From: Saccharina japonica | Lineage: Eukaryota; Sar; Phaeophyceae; Laminariales; Laminariaceae | Length of the DNA stretch: 64,000 nucleotides | Direction of reading: 5' to 3' | Assembly (NCBI GenBank): GCA_008828725.1 | Contig: MEHQ01000708.1 | Coordinates: 62,001-126,000, forward strand | Shown: positions 10,290 through 21,606 of the stretch, one piece after another | Layout of the letters: every line of letters begins with the position of its first letter | How positions within the stretch are numbered: position 1 is the stretch's first letter | Made by a program: the position numbers and the translations under genes | The notes under the pieces: model-generated | Seen by the model: only the letters and a program-made list of their open reading frames with translations | What the model was told of the DNA's origin: nothing | Database searches by the model: none

Positions 10290-10437
10290 CATACCAGGTG
10301 CGTAGTATCTCTGTGTCGTAGTTTTGTTACCGCAGAACTGGTATATACCTCTCTAGGATGAAGAATCGGCACGGACACTGGGTGTGCTGGATGTCGACGG
10401 GTAGAAAGGAAGGTTTAATGTGAAGAACACACACACT
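10290..10437 (+). repeat. R2 repeat copy, 5'-truncated
   Basis: Starts near GTGCGTAGTATCTC and ends GTGAAGAACACACACAC. Within it, ACTGGTA is followed by TATACCTCTC where other copies read ACTGGTACCTTT or ACTGGTATCTC, so there is a TATA insertion after TA. Confidence 0.8.
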
Positions 10438-10734
10438 GTAGGCACGAGGACTACCCACCAAGCCACCGGGGACGCCGTCTCGCGTTCAACACCATGTATC
10501 GAAGCTCATATAATATTTCGACCACATATCGAAACGTTCGATACGTCGATTCGATATTCGACACTCCTTCCCCCGTCAACCATGGAAGATACAACGACAA
10601 CATCCACAATCCACGAAACGCCCACCGCCCCTCGAGCGGTAGCCCTCAACCATAGCAGTGTCCAATAAAAAGGTACAGAGTACAGAGTACCCTCGAGCGA
10701 GCTACCGGTTTCACTCGTACTCGCCACGTATGAC

Positions 10735-11100
10735 TTTTTTTTTTCTTTTCTTTTTTTCCTATACCATTTATTATCTTCGCCCTTCTCTTCTCTCTCTCCC
10801 TCTAAAGCCGTAACTCATATCCGGGGTCACTAAGTACGCTCTTCTCTTCCCTCCCCACTACGGTATACACGTGCCATGCATTTTGATCGTGAGAATATTT
10901 CAGTACGTTCTTCCCTCGTCGACTCGCGTCCAATTCCGCCTACCCACGCTGCAAAGGCGCTCTGAGCAAGTGGCTCATTTTTGTTTTTGCAAATAAAGTC
11001 GAAATCTCACCACGGTGGGATTTGAACTCGGGTACCAATGCTATTGATATTTAATAGTAGCATTTGAAGCTGACCATTACGTAGACTGCCGAGGCGACCG
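10735..11100 (-). mobile_element. tRNA-derived SINE, full length (head type c)
   Basis: T-rich tail complement at 10735-10758, body complement with CCGGGGTCAC and CGTCGACTCGCG, and head complement at about 11005-11100 with the B-box complement GGGATTTGAACTC. Head type c differs from a and b. CGTA sits in the A-box region (CCATTACGTAGACTG). Confidence 0.8.
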
Positions 11101-11924
11101 GCTCTTATGTACCAGGTATTCATCTAAGCAGTCGTAGAGCACAGCAGCTGTATCCATATTGATAGTGATATATTGAATACTGATGATACTGACATTCAAT
11201 ATAGATTTTGATATATTGATATTGATATCATATAATATTATTTGAAATCGAGAAGAAAACGCCAACGCCGTCCATATTGACAAAAAAAAAAGAAGCGCAA
11301 TCGGGCAACAATCACCCGGAAAAGGTTGGTGTGTGGTGTTTGTCGACCCGACCCTCTTAATGAATTTCAGGGGGCAAAATTGAAAATTGACGATAAAAGT
11401 GGCGACTTCAGAAACCGCGTGAATGGGGGGGGGTGATACGTACAAAGTGGTGTCCGAGTTGACAGCAATGCAAGTAGTGCCGGGCACAGGCGCAAAATCT
11501 GATAATACCCGTACTTCCTGGGCGCTCACGCTGGTCGTGGAGGGTTGAGTTATCGTGGTTTTGGTGGCCATCTTCTACTCCACCCAAAGGAAGGGGTTAA
11601 ATGCTTACAAGTACATGTTAAATGAAGAGAGATCGTGTGCCCTGGTGTGTTTCGTTTATTCTACCCAGCGACATTTACCTATCTTGAGCATGCCCAGACA
11701 GAGTGTTCGAGTTCGAACCGATTTTTCATCTCTTGTTTAGACAGATTTGAGAAAAGAAGAAGCTGTTAAGATCGAAATTTTGAAAATTTCAAAATGTTCC
11801 TCAAAACTCATCTGGTGTCGTTGCTTGTGATATTCATGTATATACACAAGATCTGTGGTCACAGACTCCCGGCAGTAAGACAGAAAAAAAGCAGAATAAT
11901 CGCGAATTAATCGAGGTATATACG
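11101..11924. other. No feature recognised
   Basis: Mixed sequence. Bases 11150-11240 are rich in ATATTGATA words. One TACCAGGTA lies at about 11109. Open frames are short and not gene-like. A T-run at 11929-11946 begins the next SINE. Confidence 0.5.
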
Positions 11925-12272
11925 ATTTTTTTTTTTTTTTTTTTTTGTCCATCCCATTTATTATCTTCGCCCTTCCTTTCTCTCTCCTCCCTAGTCGTAA
12001 CTCAGATCCGGGGTCACAAAGTAGGCTCCTCTCCCTCCTCCCCCACTACGGTTCTTGCCTTGCATTTTTATCGCGAGAAGACTTCAGCCTTTCCTTCCCT
12101 CGTCGACTCGCATCGAATTGTGCCTACCCACGCTACTATTAATTGGCGTTCTCAGCAGTTGATTCCGTTTTTTATTTATTTTTGCAAATAAAATCAAAAG
12201 TCCGACCCACGTGAGATTCGAACTCCAGACATCAACGTTCAGAAGCGTTCGAGGTTACCTCTAGACCATAGA
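11925..12272 (-). mobile_element. tRNA-derived SINE, full length (head type b)
   Basis: T-run, body complement with AACTCAGATCCGGGGTCAC, then head complement with GTGAGATTCGAACTCC (B box) and AGGTTACCTCTAGACC (A-box region). This is the closest relative of the 3088 copy by head type. Confidence 0.85.
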
Positions 12273-12307
12273 CTACTGCTGTATACATATTTAACCCGTA
12301 TAATATG

Positions 12308-12683
12308 ATCCCTTTTTTTCCTTCTTTTCCCATCCCATGTATTATCTTCGCCCTTCTTTTCCCTTTCCCTCTTTACGTAGTAGTACCCAGATCCGGGGTC
12401 ACCAAGTAGGCTCTTCTCCACCCTCCCCACTAAGGTACGTGCCTTGCATTTTTATCGCGAGAAGATTTCAGCACTTTCTTCCCTCGTCGACTCGCGTCGA
12501 ATTCCGCCTATATATGATATGTACCCACGCACGAAGGCGCTCTCAGCAATTGGTTCCTTTTTTTTTGCAAATAAAGTCAAAATCTCACCACGGTGGGATC
12601 CGAACTCGGGTACCAAATGGTATTAATAGTAGCATTTTAAGCTGACCACTATTAATATATTAATAGACTCCCGGGGCGACCGG
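12308..12683 (-). mobile_element. tRNA-derived SINE, full length (head type c) with several TA-bounded insertions
   Basis: Same head type as 10735-11100. Compared with other copies, CCTACCCACG reads CCTATATATGATATGTACCC, the body CGTAACTC reads CGTAGTAGTACCC, and the head carries CTATTAATATATTAATAG beside GACTCCC. Each extra segment begins after TA and ends in TA. Confidence 0.85.
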
Positions 12684-13259
12684 GACTTATCAATATTAAT
12701 ATGTATAATACTTACTATTAATATCTTGACAGTTTAATAGTATATACCTCGTAGCTGTACACAATAATATCTATTTGGGTATTTGGGGGCTCTTGGCCGA
12801 TCTGGCTGACGACATGTTCCGTCTCGAGAACCAGTACCCAACCAGGGTGCACTATTACTATTAATACATTAATACTGCCTGTACTGCTGTTTTACCCGAA
12901 CTAAACGTACGTAAATATCAAGAAAACGAACAACAAGCAGCAACGCAAAGCATAACCAACCTTTGCGCTGCCTGCTGTTTTGTACCTGTGATGATAGTAA
13001 GTCGTTGTTTTCTTTCGGGACGTTAGAGGCTGGAGACGGATTTTTTTTTCTTTTTTTTCCAAGTCTTCAGGTACTCCACTAAAATTCACACTTCCGTGTG
13101 TATTATATATATATATATATACGTACATACATTTTTCAGTATTTCTCATGTCGATGCGTGCTCTTCTTTCCTGACTCATGATCTGTTTTTTTTTTGTATT
13201 TTAAATTCTTCCTCGGGGGGGCGCGACCCGACCGGGTTTCAACGCAACATCAGCAGCAC
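12684..13259. other. No gene recognised; AT-rich
   Basis: Contains several TATTAATA words, an AT microsatellite near 13104-13122 and T-runs. No supported coding region. Confidence 0.5.
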
Positions 13260-13640
13260 CCCGCCCGTGCAACAATCCTGGTACCCTTGGCCCTTGGGAC
13301 TGCTGTCGGGACTGTCGAGGACTCACTCATTTCTCATTTCAGCTTCGGGTATACTTGGGACTGGCGAGGAACTCAGTCATTTTCAGCTCCTGATACCCTT
13401 TGGGCTTGCGAGGACTCAGTCCTTTCAGCTCCTGGTACCCTTTGGGCTTTTGCGAGGACTCAGTCATTTCAGCTCCTGGTAACCTTAGGACTGGCGAGGG
13501 CTCAACTAAATTCAGCTCCTATTAACAGCACCCTCAGGACAAGCGAGGACTCGGCCATTCCAGCTCTCTTGTTACCCTTGCGAGCAACAGCGAGGACTCA
13601 AGTCACTTCAGCTTCTCCTGGTACCAAAGGGACTGACTCG
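13260..13640 (+). repeat. Minisatellite, unit about 45-55 bp, about 7-8 imperfect units
   Basis: Repeated words are GCGAGGACTCAGTC, TTTCAGCTCCTGGTACCC and TTTGGGCTTGCG or variants. A long frame runs through it only because stops are rare in the unit. There is no sign of a real protein. Confidence 0.75.
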
Positions 13641-13724
13641 GTCCTCCAAAACTACTGGGTTGTATATACATGCTGTGTTTTTTTGTTTTTTCTTCTAATA
13701 TATATCGTATGTTTATTTTTCGTT

Positions 13725-14072
13725 TCATCTCATCTATTCCAACACATGTGTTCCTCGCTTCTCCAGTTCCGCCCCTTTCGTAACTCAGCTCCGGGGTCTG
13801 TGACTGCTGTGATGCCCCATTTTTGGAGGGTCATTGTCCATAGGCGAGTGCTTCCTTTCTAGAAGGGGTAATTCAGCATTCACTCCCTTCGACGACTCGC
13901 GTCGAATTGTGCATACTACCTACACACGCTGCTGTGCACTTTGAGCAAAAGCCAATTTTTCCACACAAGAAAAAAAAACATGCTTGCGCTGTAGTACGAA
14001 GGCAGGATTCGAAGTCATGACCTTGGATCTGAGTAGTCGCGAGCTTTTCACCACCAGACTACGGGGGCGCTG
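13725..14072 (-). mobile_element. tRNA-derived SINE, diverged copy (head type d)
   Basis: The body complement is recognisable (CTCAGCTCCGGGGTC, CGACGACTCGCGTCGAATTG) but more diverged. The head complement ends ACTACGGGGGCGC at 14070, with a B-box complement GGATTCGAAGTC near 14010. The head is unlike types a-c. The body position read as CCTACCCACG elsewhere is CATACTACCTACACACG here. Confidence 0.7.
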
Positions 14073-15118
14073 GTACTGATGGCTCATGTCATTGGCTGTG
14101 TTCCGAGGACTGGTGCTGGTACTCTGACGACCCTTTAGCTTGCAAACTTGAGCACCAGCCACTCAATCGGTCGCAAGCTAACACAGCTGACATGCTGGAT
14201 ATTTGTGATAATTTTGTTGCAAAAAAAGGGCAATTTATTAATAGGGGTGCACGCGCCCGAAAAAAGGAAAGGAAAAATAAAATTGCAAGTCTTTGTCCGG
14301 CGTTTTTCCCGCGGGCTCGGGGGTAGTTCCTCGTTTTGGTCGTTCCAGAGTCCAATAACCATACACCTGCGGCGGAAGTATTAGCCGATCGACCGCGCCA
14401 CACACCGATAACAGGCTGTCGCTGTCTTGGCTGTACGCGTATGACCTCTGTGGATATACAGCAGTATAGAAACAACTGTAAATAACAGCTGATGTGCTTT
14501 GTCCTACGAATACTAAGTTTAACTCAGCGGTATACATGTACCCGTGTACCGTAACTACGTGGTACACGCACACATACGTGCACAGCAACAGCAGCAGTAG
14601 TAGTAGTATAGTGCAGCTCAGCCGCTGCGGCTGCTGCTGCTGCTGCTGCTGCTGCGGCTGCTGCTGATTGCATGCACAACAGCACTACTCCGTTCGTACT
14701 GCTGCTGCTGTGTACTTGACACGCTGCCGGCATCGAGCTGCTAATCTATGTTGGTACTTCGACGTACCACACGACCACATCGAAAATATCTATGACTACG
14801 GAGCTGGGAACGCGACAAACTCTTCTGCTGCGGATCGTCCCCACTTATCCATGCCAACAGCAGACGGCGCCTGGCAAGTCTCCTTGCCACAGGCCGTGCC
14901 AAGGGTCGAGCCAGAGGCCGATGTGCGCTGTAGGCGTTGTGCTTTGTCTCGGGACTGTCGCGTGCTTTTTTATGTCATGAAACGCCTGCTGTCGGTAATT
15001 TGTGTCACGAAAAAGAAGAATCGTCGTCGGTAATTTGTGTCACGTTTTCATGCACCCACACTGAAAAATCGCCTAAAAAAAGGATAACACTCCCCCCCCC
15101 CCCCCCTCCCCTGCTGCC
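14073..15118. other. No supported gene; CTG array and C-run
   Basis: A CTG-rich microsatellite lies at about 14625-14668, and a C-run is at 15093-15106. A weakly coding-like frame (14720-15000, +) has no supporting motif or splice sites. GTCGGTAATTTGTGTCACG is duplicated near 14990 and 15025. Confidence 0.5.
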
Positions 15119-15217
15119 TGCATGTTTTTCCGAGACCATTTTCTCCAAGCTAGGCGGGGCCACACCCCCCCTACTGTGAAGAACACACACTGCATGTTTT
15201 TCCGAGACCATTTTCTA
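15119..15217. repeat. Short direct repeat, 72-bp period
   Basis: TGCATGTTTTTCCGAGACC plus ATTTTCT occurs at about 15119 and 15191. Between them is the R2 terminus word GAAGAACACACAC (15177). Confidence 0.6.
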
Positions 15218-15919
15218 TACGCTTAGGGGGAGAGCCCGCCGCACCCAACGAAAATGGTACGAAGTGGCATACGATAGCTTCGGAATTTTCTTCAATTTTC
15301 CTTGTATTATATTATAGACATGACGCTCGGCGTTTGCACCCTCCTCGTTGTTGTAGTATTGATAGAGGAAATCAGGCTTGGAAATTCGTCCGAGGGAGAG
15401 TGCGCAATCTTAATCTTACTATTAATAACCCTTTTAGTACGGCACTGTACACAAAATATATACCTTGACTCTAACTTCAAGTAATTTGTCCCCGATTGTC
15501 CTCAAGTCGGGCGTGCGGTCGTAAAGGGGAGTACTGCTGCTGTACTACGAGCATAGTAAATGTGAGGGAACATCGAGATGGCTACGAAAGGTCCGAAATG
15601 TACCTTCACAGTTCAAAGTTTATCTCATACTCGTATATATATCGTATCCCAAACGTATCTTGAATTTTCGAACAGACTGATATAGATAGGGTACAGCAGT
15701 ATTGACACTGCTGTCCAAGCATTGACACTGCTGTCGAACAGAGGTAAGGAGAAGATAGGCAGGTCGTGTGTGATCTGATGTTCCTCTCCAACGAACTACG
15801 AGTAGATAATACGAGCCAGGGACCTAAGTAGTGGAATATATGCTGCTGCTGCCTCAATTTCAGAAATGTATCACAGGAGGGCTCGTACCCTAGCAGGAGG
15901 TGGCTGGACTTCAGACTTG

Positions 15920-16050
15920 GCCTTGGGACCGGTTTAAGAGCACTCTAGAAAAGAGCGTTCAGACTTGCTTGCGAGCGGTCAAAACGGCGTGTCACAAAGA
16001 AAAAAAAACGGGAGCGTTTCTCCTTTATTAGTTAAACCCGCTCTTAAGTC
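15920..16050. mobile_element. M5-like element, diverged
   Basis: Ends read GACCGGTTTAAGAGC and CCCGCTCTTAAGTCGGG, inverted to each other. Internal GAGCGGTCAAAACGGCGTG resembles M5 at 18776 (GAGCGGTCAGTCAAATCGG). It is probably an old non-coding inverted-repeat element. Confidence 0.5.
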
Positions 16051-16087
16051 GGGTCTGCAACGGCTCCGCACCACTGAAGAACCCCCA

Positions 16088-16175
16088 TTAACCCCTTAAG
16101 AACTGGTCCCACAAATTTGGGGACAAACTACTCGGAACTAGTGCAGGACAATTTTTTCAGTTCTGAATGGGTTAA
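16088..16175. mobile_element. M3 MITE-like palindrome (88 bp)
   Basis: Begins TTAACCCCTTAAGAACTGG and ends TTCTGAATGGGTTAA, with the internal word TTTGGGGACAAA. Relatives with the same ends and length lie at 26796 and 51128. The ends suggest insertion at TTA/TA sites. Non-coding. Confidence 0.7.
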
Positions 16176-16825
16176 GGGCGGGCACCATATTACAGGATCT
16201 TGCGTATAGATCTAGATCTGCCCGTTCAGGCCAACTTCCTTAGATGAGTGCCCGAACAGCAAATAAGGGTATTTCCAAGGACAACGACCAGCTGGTAGAC
16301 CAACCAAGCAGGACTCTGGTTATATATGAGGGCTAGGGGCTAGTGTTTCGGGTCGGGGTGGTGGCCGCTGTTAGCCGATGCCGAAAAAAAATAGCACCAT
16401 CGGGAAAAATCTCTTTTAGGTTTTCGTGACCAAATTCTACCTCAGTAGGGCCGTTGGTATCTAGCAAGGTTTTTTTGTCCAAATTTTCCATGTTTTTTTT
16501 TTCGCGCAGATTTTTTTCTCTCCATATTTTGGAAATTTATCTTTCCTGATATTTTGCCATCTGTTACATTTCCAAATAAGGAAATAGTTCCTGTTTTTTC
16601 TTGGCGAAAAAAATGTGGAAAATACGATAAAAGCTGTCCGATAACAAAGGCCCTTAGAACGGCATCGTTTTAATCGGGGCACGTCTGGGGGAGTTCGCGT
16701 GAAAGGGCAGATTTACGCCCACTGCCATAACACAGCGGTCTGTCATCATGTCTTGGTGCATTCACTGCTGTGTCGTACGAGCGTTTTTATTTTTCCTTTT
16801 CGCTTTTTTTTCCCCCTTTTTATTT
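16176..16825. other. No feature recognised
   Basis: Unique-looking sequence with T-runs, at 16469-16505 and 16795-16818 among others. No supported coding region. Confidence 0.5.
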
Positions 16826-17055
16826 TCGCTTTCACGCAGCTGGATTGCTAGCAGGGTAGGTCGTGCCTGTCGTATATGACATTGCATTGTCTGCTCTGCT
16901 TACTGCATTACAGCGTAGTACGAGTATCTCTGTCTCGTATAGTTTTGTGACCACAGAACTGGTATCTCTCTAGGATGAAGAATCGGCACAGACACTTGGG
17001 TGTGCTGGATGTCGACGGGTAGAAAGGACGGTTTAATGTGAAGAACACACACATA
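16826..17055 (+). repeat. R2 repeat copy, full length
   Basis: Starts TTCACGCAGCTGGATTGC and ends GAAGAACACACACA. Relative to the copy at 55340 it reads GTAGTACGAGTATCTCTG where the other has GTAGTATCTCTG, and TCGTATAGTTTTG for TCGTAGTTTTG. These are two clean insertions that end in TA. Confidence 0.85.
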
Positions 17056-17821
17056 TGCAGCGGATGTGCTCGGGGGTGTCGGATCTCCTAAGCCAACTTC
17101 AACTCGGACACAAAGTCGTAAAATAAATGATGCACGATCGTGCTCCTTGCTCGAACGCATGCATGCATAAGAACCTCAAGGCTCTCGTCCCGGAGTGAGT
17201 ACAGGTAGTACAGGACACCTAGTAAAAAAAAGGAAATCTGGTCCAGGCTAGATTTCTTATTTGCGAGAGGGTGCTTTCTACACTAATTTCAAGATAACGA
17301 CTGCCAAATTTATTATTTTTCTCTAAATATCAGCCTGGCTTTCTTGTTAGCCTGTTTCTTAGGTGTCCTGAACTGTAAAAGACCAGTGGCCCTCAATTAA
17401 GCAAAAAATTGACAATGAACAATTTGTAAACTAGAAATCCACTTCTTTGGGACCCCAAGATATGCGACCAAAAACAATGATAAATAACTCTTATACCAGG
17501 TACGTAGGTGCTATCCAGCCGCCTACGAGCAGCGTGAGCGCCCCGCAGTATATACGGAGAGGACCATGTGGCGCCCGTGCGGTGCGGCTCACCCCTTGCA
17601 GTGTAAATAAACTCGGACACCAATTTGTGCCGTCGCCGTAATCGTTACATGTTACCGCCATTTTTTTCACTGTAAACTCCCACTGGGTTAATTTTTTCAC
17701 CTCTTAAAAGTCCCAGAGTGGTTTGTATTTTACAGTCAGCAGCATCATCAGCTGCGAGACTGCTGCTGTTTCATCTGTAGAGTGCTGATATCAATATATC
17801 AAAAGTCAGCAACAGCAGCAG
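17056..17821. other. No feature recognised
   Basis: Non-coding by inspection. One TACCAGGTA (17493). No conserved frame. Confidence 0.5.
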
Positions 17822-17975
17822 GTGTTTGTGTGTGTTTCGTTCATTCTATATACGTATGTATATGCCCGTCGACACCCAGCACCCTCACTGCAGTGTCCGT
17901 GATGTTTCTTCATCCTAGACAGATGTAAGCTCTGCTGTGGTCATACAACTACGACACAGCTTCAGAGATACCTGA
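17822..17975 (-). repeat. R2 repeat copy, diverged
   Basis: Complement R2. TTCTA is followed by TATACGTATGTATATG before CCCGTCGAC, where the consensus reads TTCTACCCGTCGAC; this is a 12-16 base insertion bounded by TA. Confidence 0.75.
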
Positions 17976-17982
17976 TACTACA

Positions 17983-18025
17983 GTCGACGGGTAGAAAGGA
18001 AGGTTTAATGTGAAGAACACACACA
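17983..18025 (+). repeat. R2 3' fragment
   Basis: GTCGACGGGTAGAAAGGAAGG, then TTTAATGTGAAGAACACACAC. It lies inverted to the R2 copy just before it. Confidence 0.75.
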
Positions 18026-18775
18026 GTAGATACTTCGACATTGTAGGTGCATCGCACTGGGTACGACAAGCACGACATACACACGCCAGGAATCCAGATG
18101 CACTGGAAGGGAGAAAACACGAAAGGCAAAGAAAAAAAGTATGACACCCCGAAAAAGAATAACCAACAAAACACCGGTGAAGCGTTCATATCCGTATGCT
18201 GGGTAAATAATAGCACGGGCAGGATGGTGCGCAGAATGACCTGAGGGCATACACAGCAGCAAAATACGAGACAAAACACAAGGCATACATGATACCAGGT
18301 ATCAAAACACCCAGGAAAATTATTGATGCGGTGTGTCCTCGTGGAACGTGTTTACCGCAGTATTAATAGTAGTAGTACCAGGTAGTACATACACCACCAC
18401 AGACAAGCGTACGTACAGCGCTTGAGTCGCGGCGCGCGCGACCGATATCATAGAGGTACGACTGACTGTGAATGAAGCACGCAGGAGGCACATCGACACC
18501 AGGCACATCGAACGTTGCGTTGGCCCCCCGTGGAATGTCATCACGTATGTGGCGACCTTTGACGACGACAGGCAAGTAAATAGCCAAGTACAACAACAAC
18601 AGCGCAACATCTGTCTCCGCTGCTGTTGTGTGGTGTGTGGTGTTGCAACTGCTCTTGCTGGCTGTGGTATCGTTGGTGTTGCAAGTAGTCAAGTAGAACA
18701 CAGCAACACACACACCAACTGCTGTGTGGTGTACATATATAGCGGAGGGCTCGCTCCTATTTGCTGATTACAGCA
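18026..18775. other. No feature recognised
   Basis: Unique-looking; two TACCAGGTA motifs (18292, 18375). Open frames on both strands lack recognisable domains. Confidence 0.5.
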
Positions 18776-18960
18776 GTAGTGGGTACCCCGATATAAGAGC
18801 GACCCACGATAAGAGCATTCGGGGTTTAAGAGCGGTCAGTCAAATCGGCATGTCCCGCCTATACTAAAAAGCTACCTGGTATATATTGCCCACTACAGAT
18901 AAGAGCAATGCGCTTGTTTTGGCTTGTCACGGGGCGCTCTTAAATCGGAGTACCCCCTAC
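18776..18960. mobile_element. M5 MITE-like element (about 185 bp)
   Basis: Ends GGGTACCCCGATATAAGAGC and GCTCTTAAATCGGAGTACCCC are inverted copies of each other. Internal words are repeats of AAGAGC. A TACCTGGTA motif lies inside at about 18873. Non-coding. Confidence 0.65.
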
Positions 18961-19512
18961 TACTGCAGTACGTTTTTACCAGGTACTACTTTCTGGGCCG
19001 TACAGGAGAGAGAAACACTGTCCAACTTGAACTCCAAGCCGAGTGTCCCGGTGCACTTCTCTAAGACCAAGGGGGGGGGTTATTGTAACAGTATGGAACA
19101 GTAAACCGCTCTGTGGGACACATATACTTACTCGTACATAGAGGAATCAGTCGTAGTAGCACTTGTTTTAGCTCTTAAATCGAGGTATGTACCCACTGCA
19201 CTATTTACCAGCACTACTTACTACTTACAGTCCATGGAATTACACATGTACCAGGTATGTATATACGAGACACTCGTAGCATGGCGATGGGTTCATGTGA
19301 GAACAAATACAAAATGCACGGTGGCCTCTGGCGAAAAGCCAAGGGGGTCCACGTACGTACGCTCTGATCGATGTGCTACATACATACCACCTACTCCTGT
19401 TTGCTGTGTCGATGCGTCGATGTACATATATAGCAGTGTGATGGACATTCTGACAAGTCTGACGAAAGTGCGCTGGCGTAAGTTTTTGGTTGACAGATGA
19501 GGTTGTAATCGA
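18961..19512. other. No feature recognised
   Basis: Two TACCAGGTA motifs (18977, 19247). No supported gene. Confidence 0.5.
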
Positions 19513-19672
19513 CCTTACCTGCCCGACAGCAGTCCCGAAAGAAGATCATCAAAATCGTAGCGGCGACCAACAACCCACCACTCGCCACACCTCTACCCAG
19601 TCGGTTAGGGAATGGTTGCAAGAAAAAGGTTGTGGCGGTTGTGGCCAAGCAAAAAAACAAAATTGATGCCAA
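19513..19672 (-). other. Possible isolated exon with one hydrophobic segment
   Basis: One - strand frame reads GVASGGLLVAATILMIFF (a helix-length hydrophobic stretch), then RDCCRAG, and is followed directly by a good donor, GGGCAG/GTAAGG. A weak acceptor (CTGGGTAG) lies about 80 bases upstream. No partner exon, start or domain is recognised, so this may be chance. Confidence 0.2.
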
Positions 19673-19939
19673 CCGAATATACAGTCATCAAAAACACTAC
19701 TAAATAATGCTTATATACCTGGTATACAATTATCATATCATATTATACGATACACCTGAATTGAGAATTGATTATTATTTGCATTTTCGCATTTTCCGAG
19801 AAAAATCCTCCTGTTACGTATATCCCACGCTCCTCCCCCTCCTGATTGCCCGGAACACACAGCAACTTAATCCATGCTACGGGTACTCGTACCTCAACAC
19901 TTACGATAAATGGGAACAGACTGCCGGCCATCTTCGCCA

Positions 19940-20127
19940 CTCCTTCCCACAAGTCAACCCCCCTCCCCACCGCCCTCCTTATATGAACTCCCACGCCACC
20001 CCCCTCCAAATTAACCCCCCAAATCAAACCAAACCAACCCTCCCCCAGAAAAAAAAATACAACAACCTCCCCATCCCCACCCCACCCCTCCAACTAACTC
20101 CTCCCCTCTCCCCCCCCAGAAAACAGT
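19940..20127. other. Strand-asymmetric C/A-rich tract, almost without G
   Basis: For about 190 bases the + strand is C and A with some T and very few G. C-runs alternate with AACC and AAACC words. It is low-complexity and non-coding in appearance. A separate C-run lies at 20287-20300. Confidence 0.6.
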
Positions 20128-20529
20128 TTGTATGATACATAATATATGGGAAAAACGTACTTAGCGCCCAAATGTTGGAGTTGTCTCTATTGGGAGTAGG
20201 AACGGTGATCCGTCTGAAAAAGATGTGTGGTCAACATGGTCGAATGACTCAAGGCAAGCAAGAAATGACTACACCCCCCAAATGCCCCCCCCCCCCCCCC
20301 CGGCAAGCTACTTTTTCTGTGTCTCACCTGGGTCGTGAGGTAAAAAAGGTCACTCTTGCGCTCCAGTTCGCCCAAGAAATCGCCAAACTTCATCGCCCTC
20401 TCTCGCCCTTGGCCGAATCGCTCCTCCGCTCCTCCCCTGTACTCCACCTTCACCACAGCGTCGCCTGCCTATGACATATGCGTACCGACGACGGCATGAG
20501 AAGATGTTTTGCGTCATGGTATTATACGC

Positions 20530-20860
20530 ACGGTAACGGAAATACGGCAGAACGAAAATGCGGTAAAAACGGCAGCAACGGCAATGGTAACGGCGGTAAC
20601 TTTAACGGCACTATACAGAGTGATGGACACGGTAACGGTAACGGCGGTAATTTAACGGTGTTATACAGGTAATAAGACACGGTAACGGTGGTAACTTTAA
20701 CGATAATATACAGTAATAGACACGGTAACGGCGGTAGATTTAACGGTAATATACAGTAAAATAGACACGGTAACGGTAACGGCGGTAACTTTAACGGTAT
20801 TGTGTATTGTACCAGTACGTACATAGTGGACACGGTAACGGTATCGGTAGCTGCACGCCC
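20530..20860. repeat. Minisatellite built from GGTAACGGC words, unit about 50-55 bp
   Basis: About five units of GACACGGTAACGG, GGCGGTAACTTTAACGG and TATACAG. The short sub-words (GGTAAC, ACGGTA) are themselves repeated. Confidence 0.75.
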
Positions 20861-21444
20861 ACAAGCCAGTTTTTTTTCCTATGATAACCATCGGCATCCA
20901 ACACAACGAGTGTCCGTGCTGAGTCTTTATTCTAGAGGGGTACGCGAGCGACAGGAACGGTCCGGTCCTACCGAAGAACAGCACAAAAAATCAACCTGTC
21001 CGCTACTCGTACGTATACATATATACAGCACTACAGTACCAGGTACCAGGTATGCTATTAATATAGAACGAGCACTCCTTGTATACGAAGTAAATATATA
21101 TGGATGTGTACACCGGTACACCGTCAGCACAAGACAACAGGATGGCATGTGGCATGTCACACGGCATGCTTGTGAGAAATACGTATGACATGATATGTAT
21201 ATGTATGATACTGCGGTACTGGTATCATACCTATCATACACGGTTGACCTTTATAGACGAGCTCGTATAATACATCCGTACACTATTAATACTACAGAGT
21301 ATGTACACACGAGGGACAGCAGTACCGGTTATAATAAAACAGGGTACGGCAGCAGTATAGGGTAGTATAGGGTAGTATAGGGTAGCTGTCACCAGGAATT
21401 CGCGCTGGCGGATGCTTCATTATATCCAACTGTCGTCAACTGCA
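20861..21444. other. No gene recognised
   Basis: Contains an overlapping pair TACCAGGTACCAGGTA (21035) and a GGTAGTATA triplication at about 21356-21385. Confidence 0.5.
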
Positions 21445-21600
21445 GTTTGTGCGTTCTTCACATTAAACCGTTTTTTCTACACATGTATCATACATATCCG
21501 TCGACATCCAGCACACCCAGTGCCCGTGCCTATCCTTCATCCTACAGAAAATACCAACTCTGTGGTCACAAAACCACGACACAAGATACAATTAATACTA
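21445..21600 (-). repeat. R2 repeat copy
   Basis: Complement R2. TTTTCTACACATGTATCATAC, then ATATCCGTCGAC, replaces the consensus TTTCTACCCGTCGAC; this is another TA-bounded insertion of about 17 bases. Confidence 0.8.
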
Positions 21601-21606
21601 TTATAT

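Noticed and set aside
13194-13862. 222-codon frame
   Set aside because: Minisatellite followed by SINE; composition is not gene-like.
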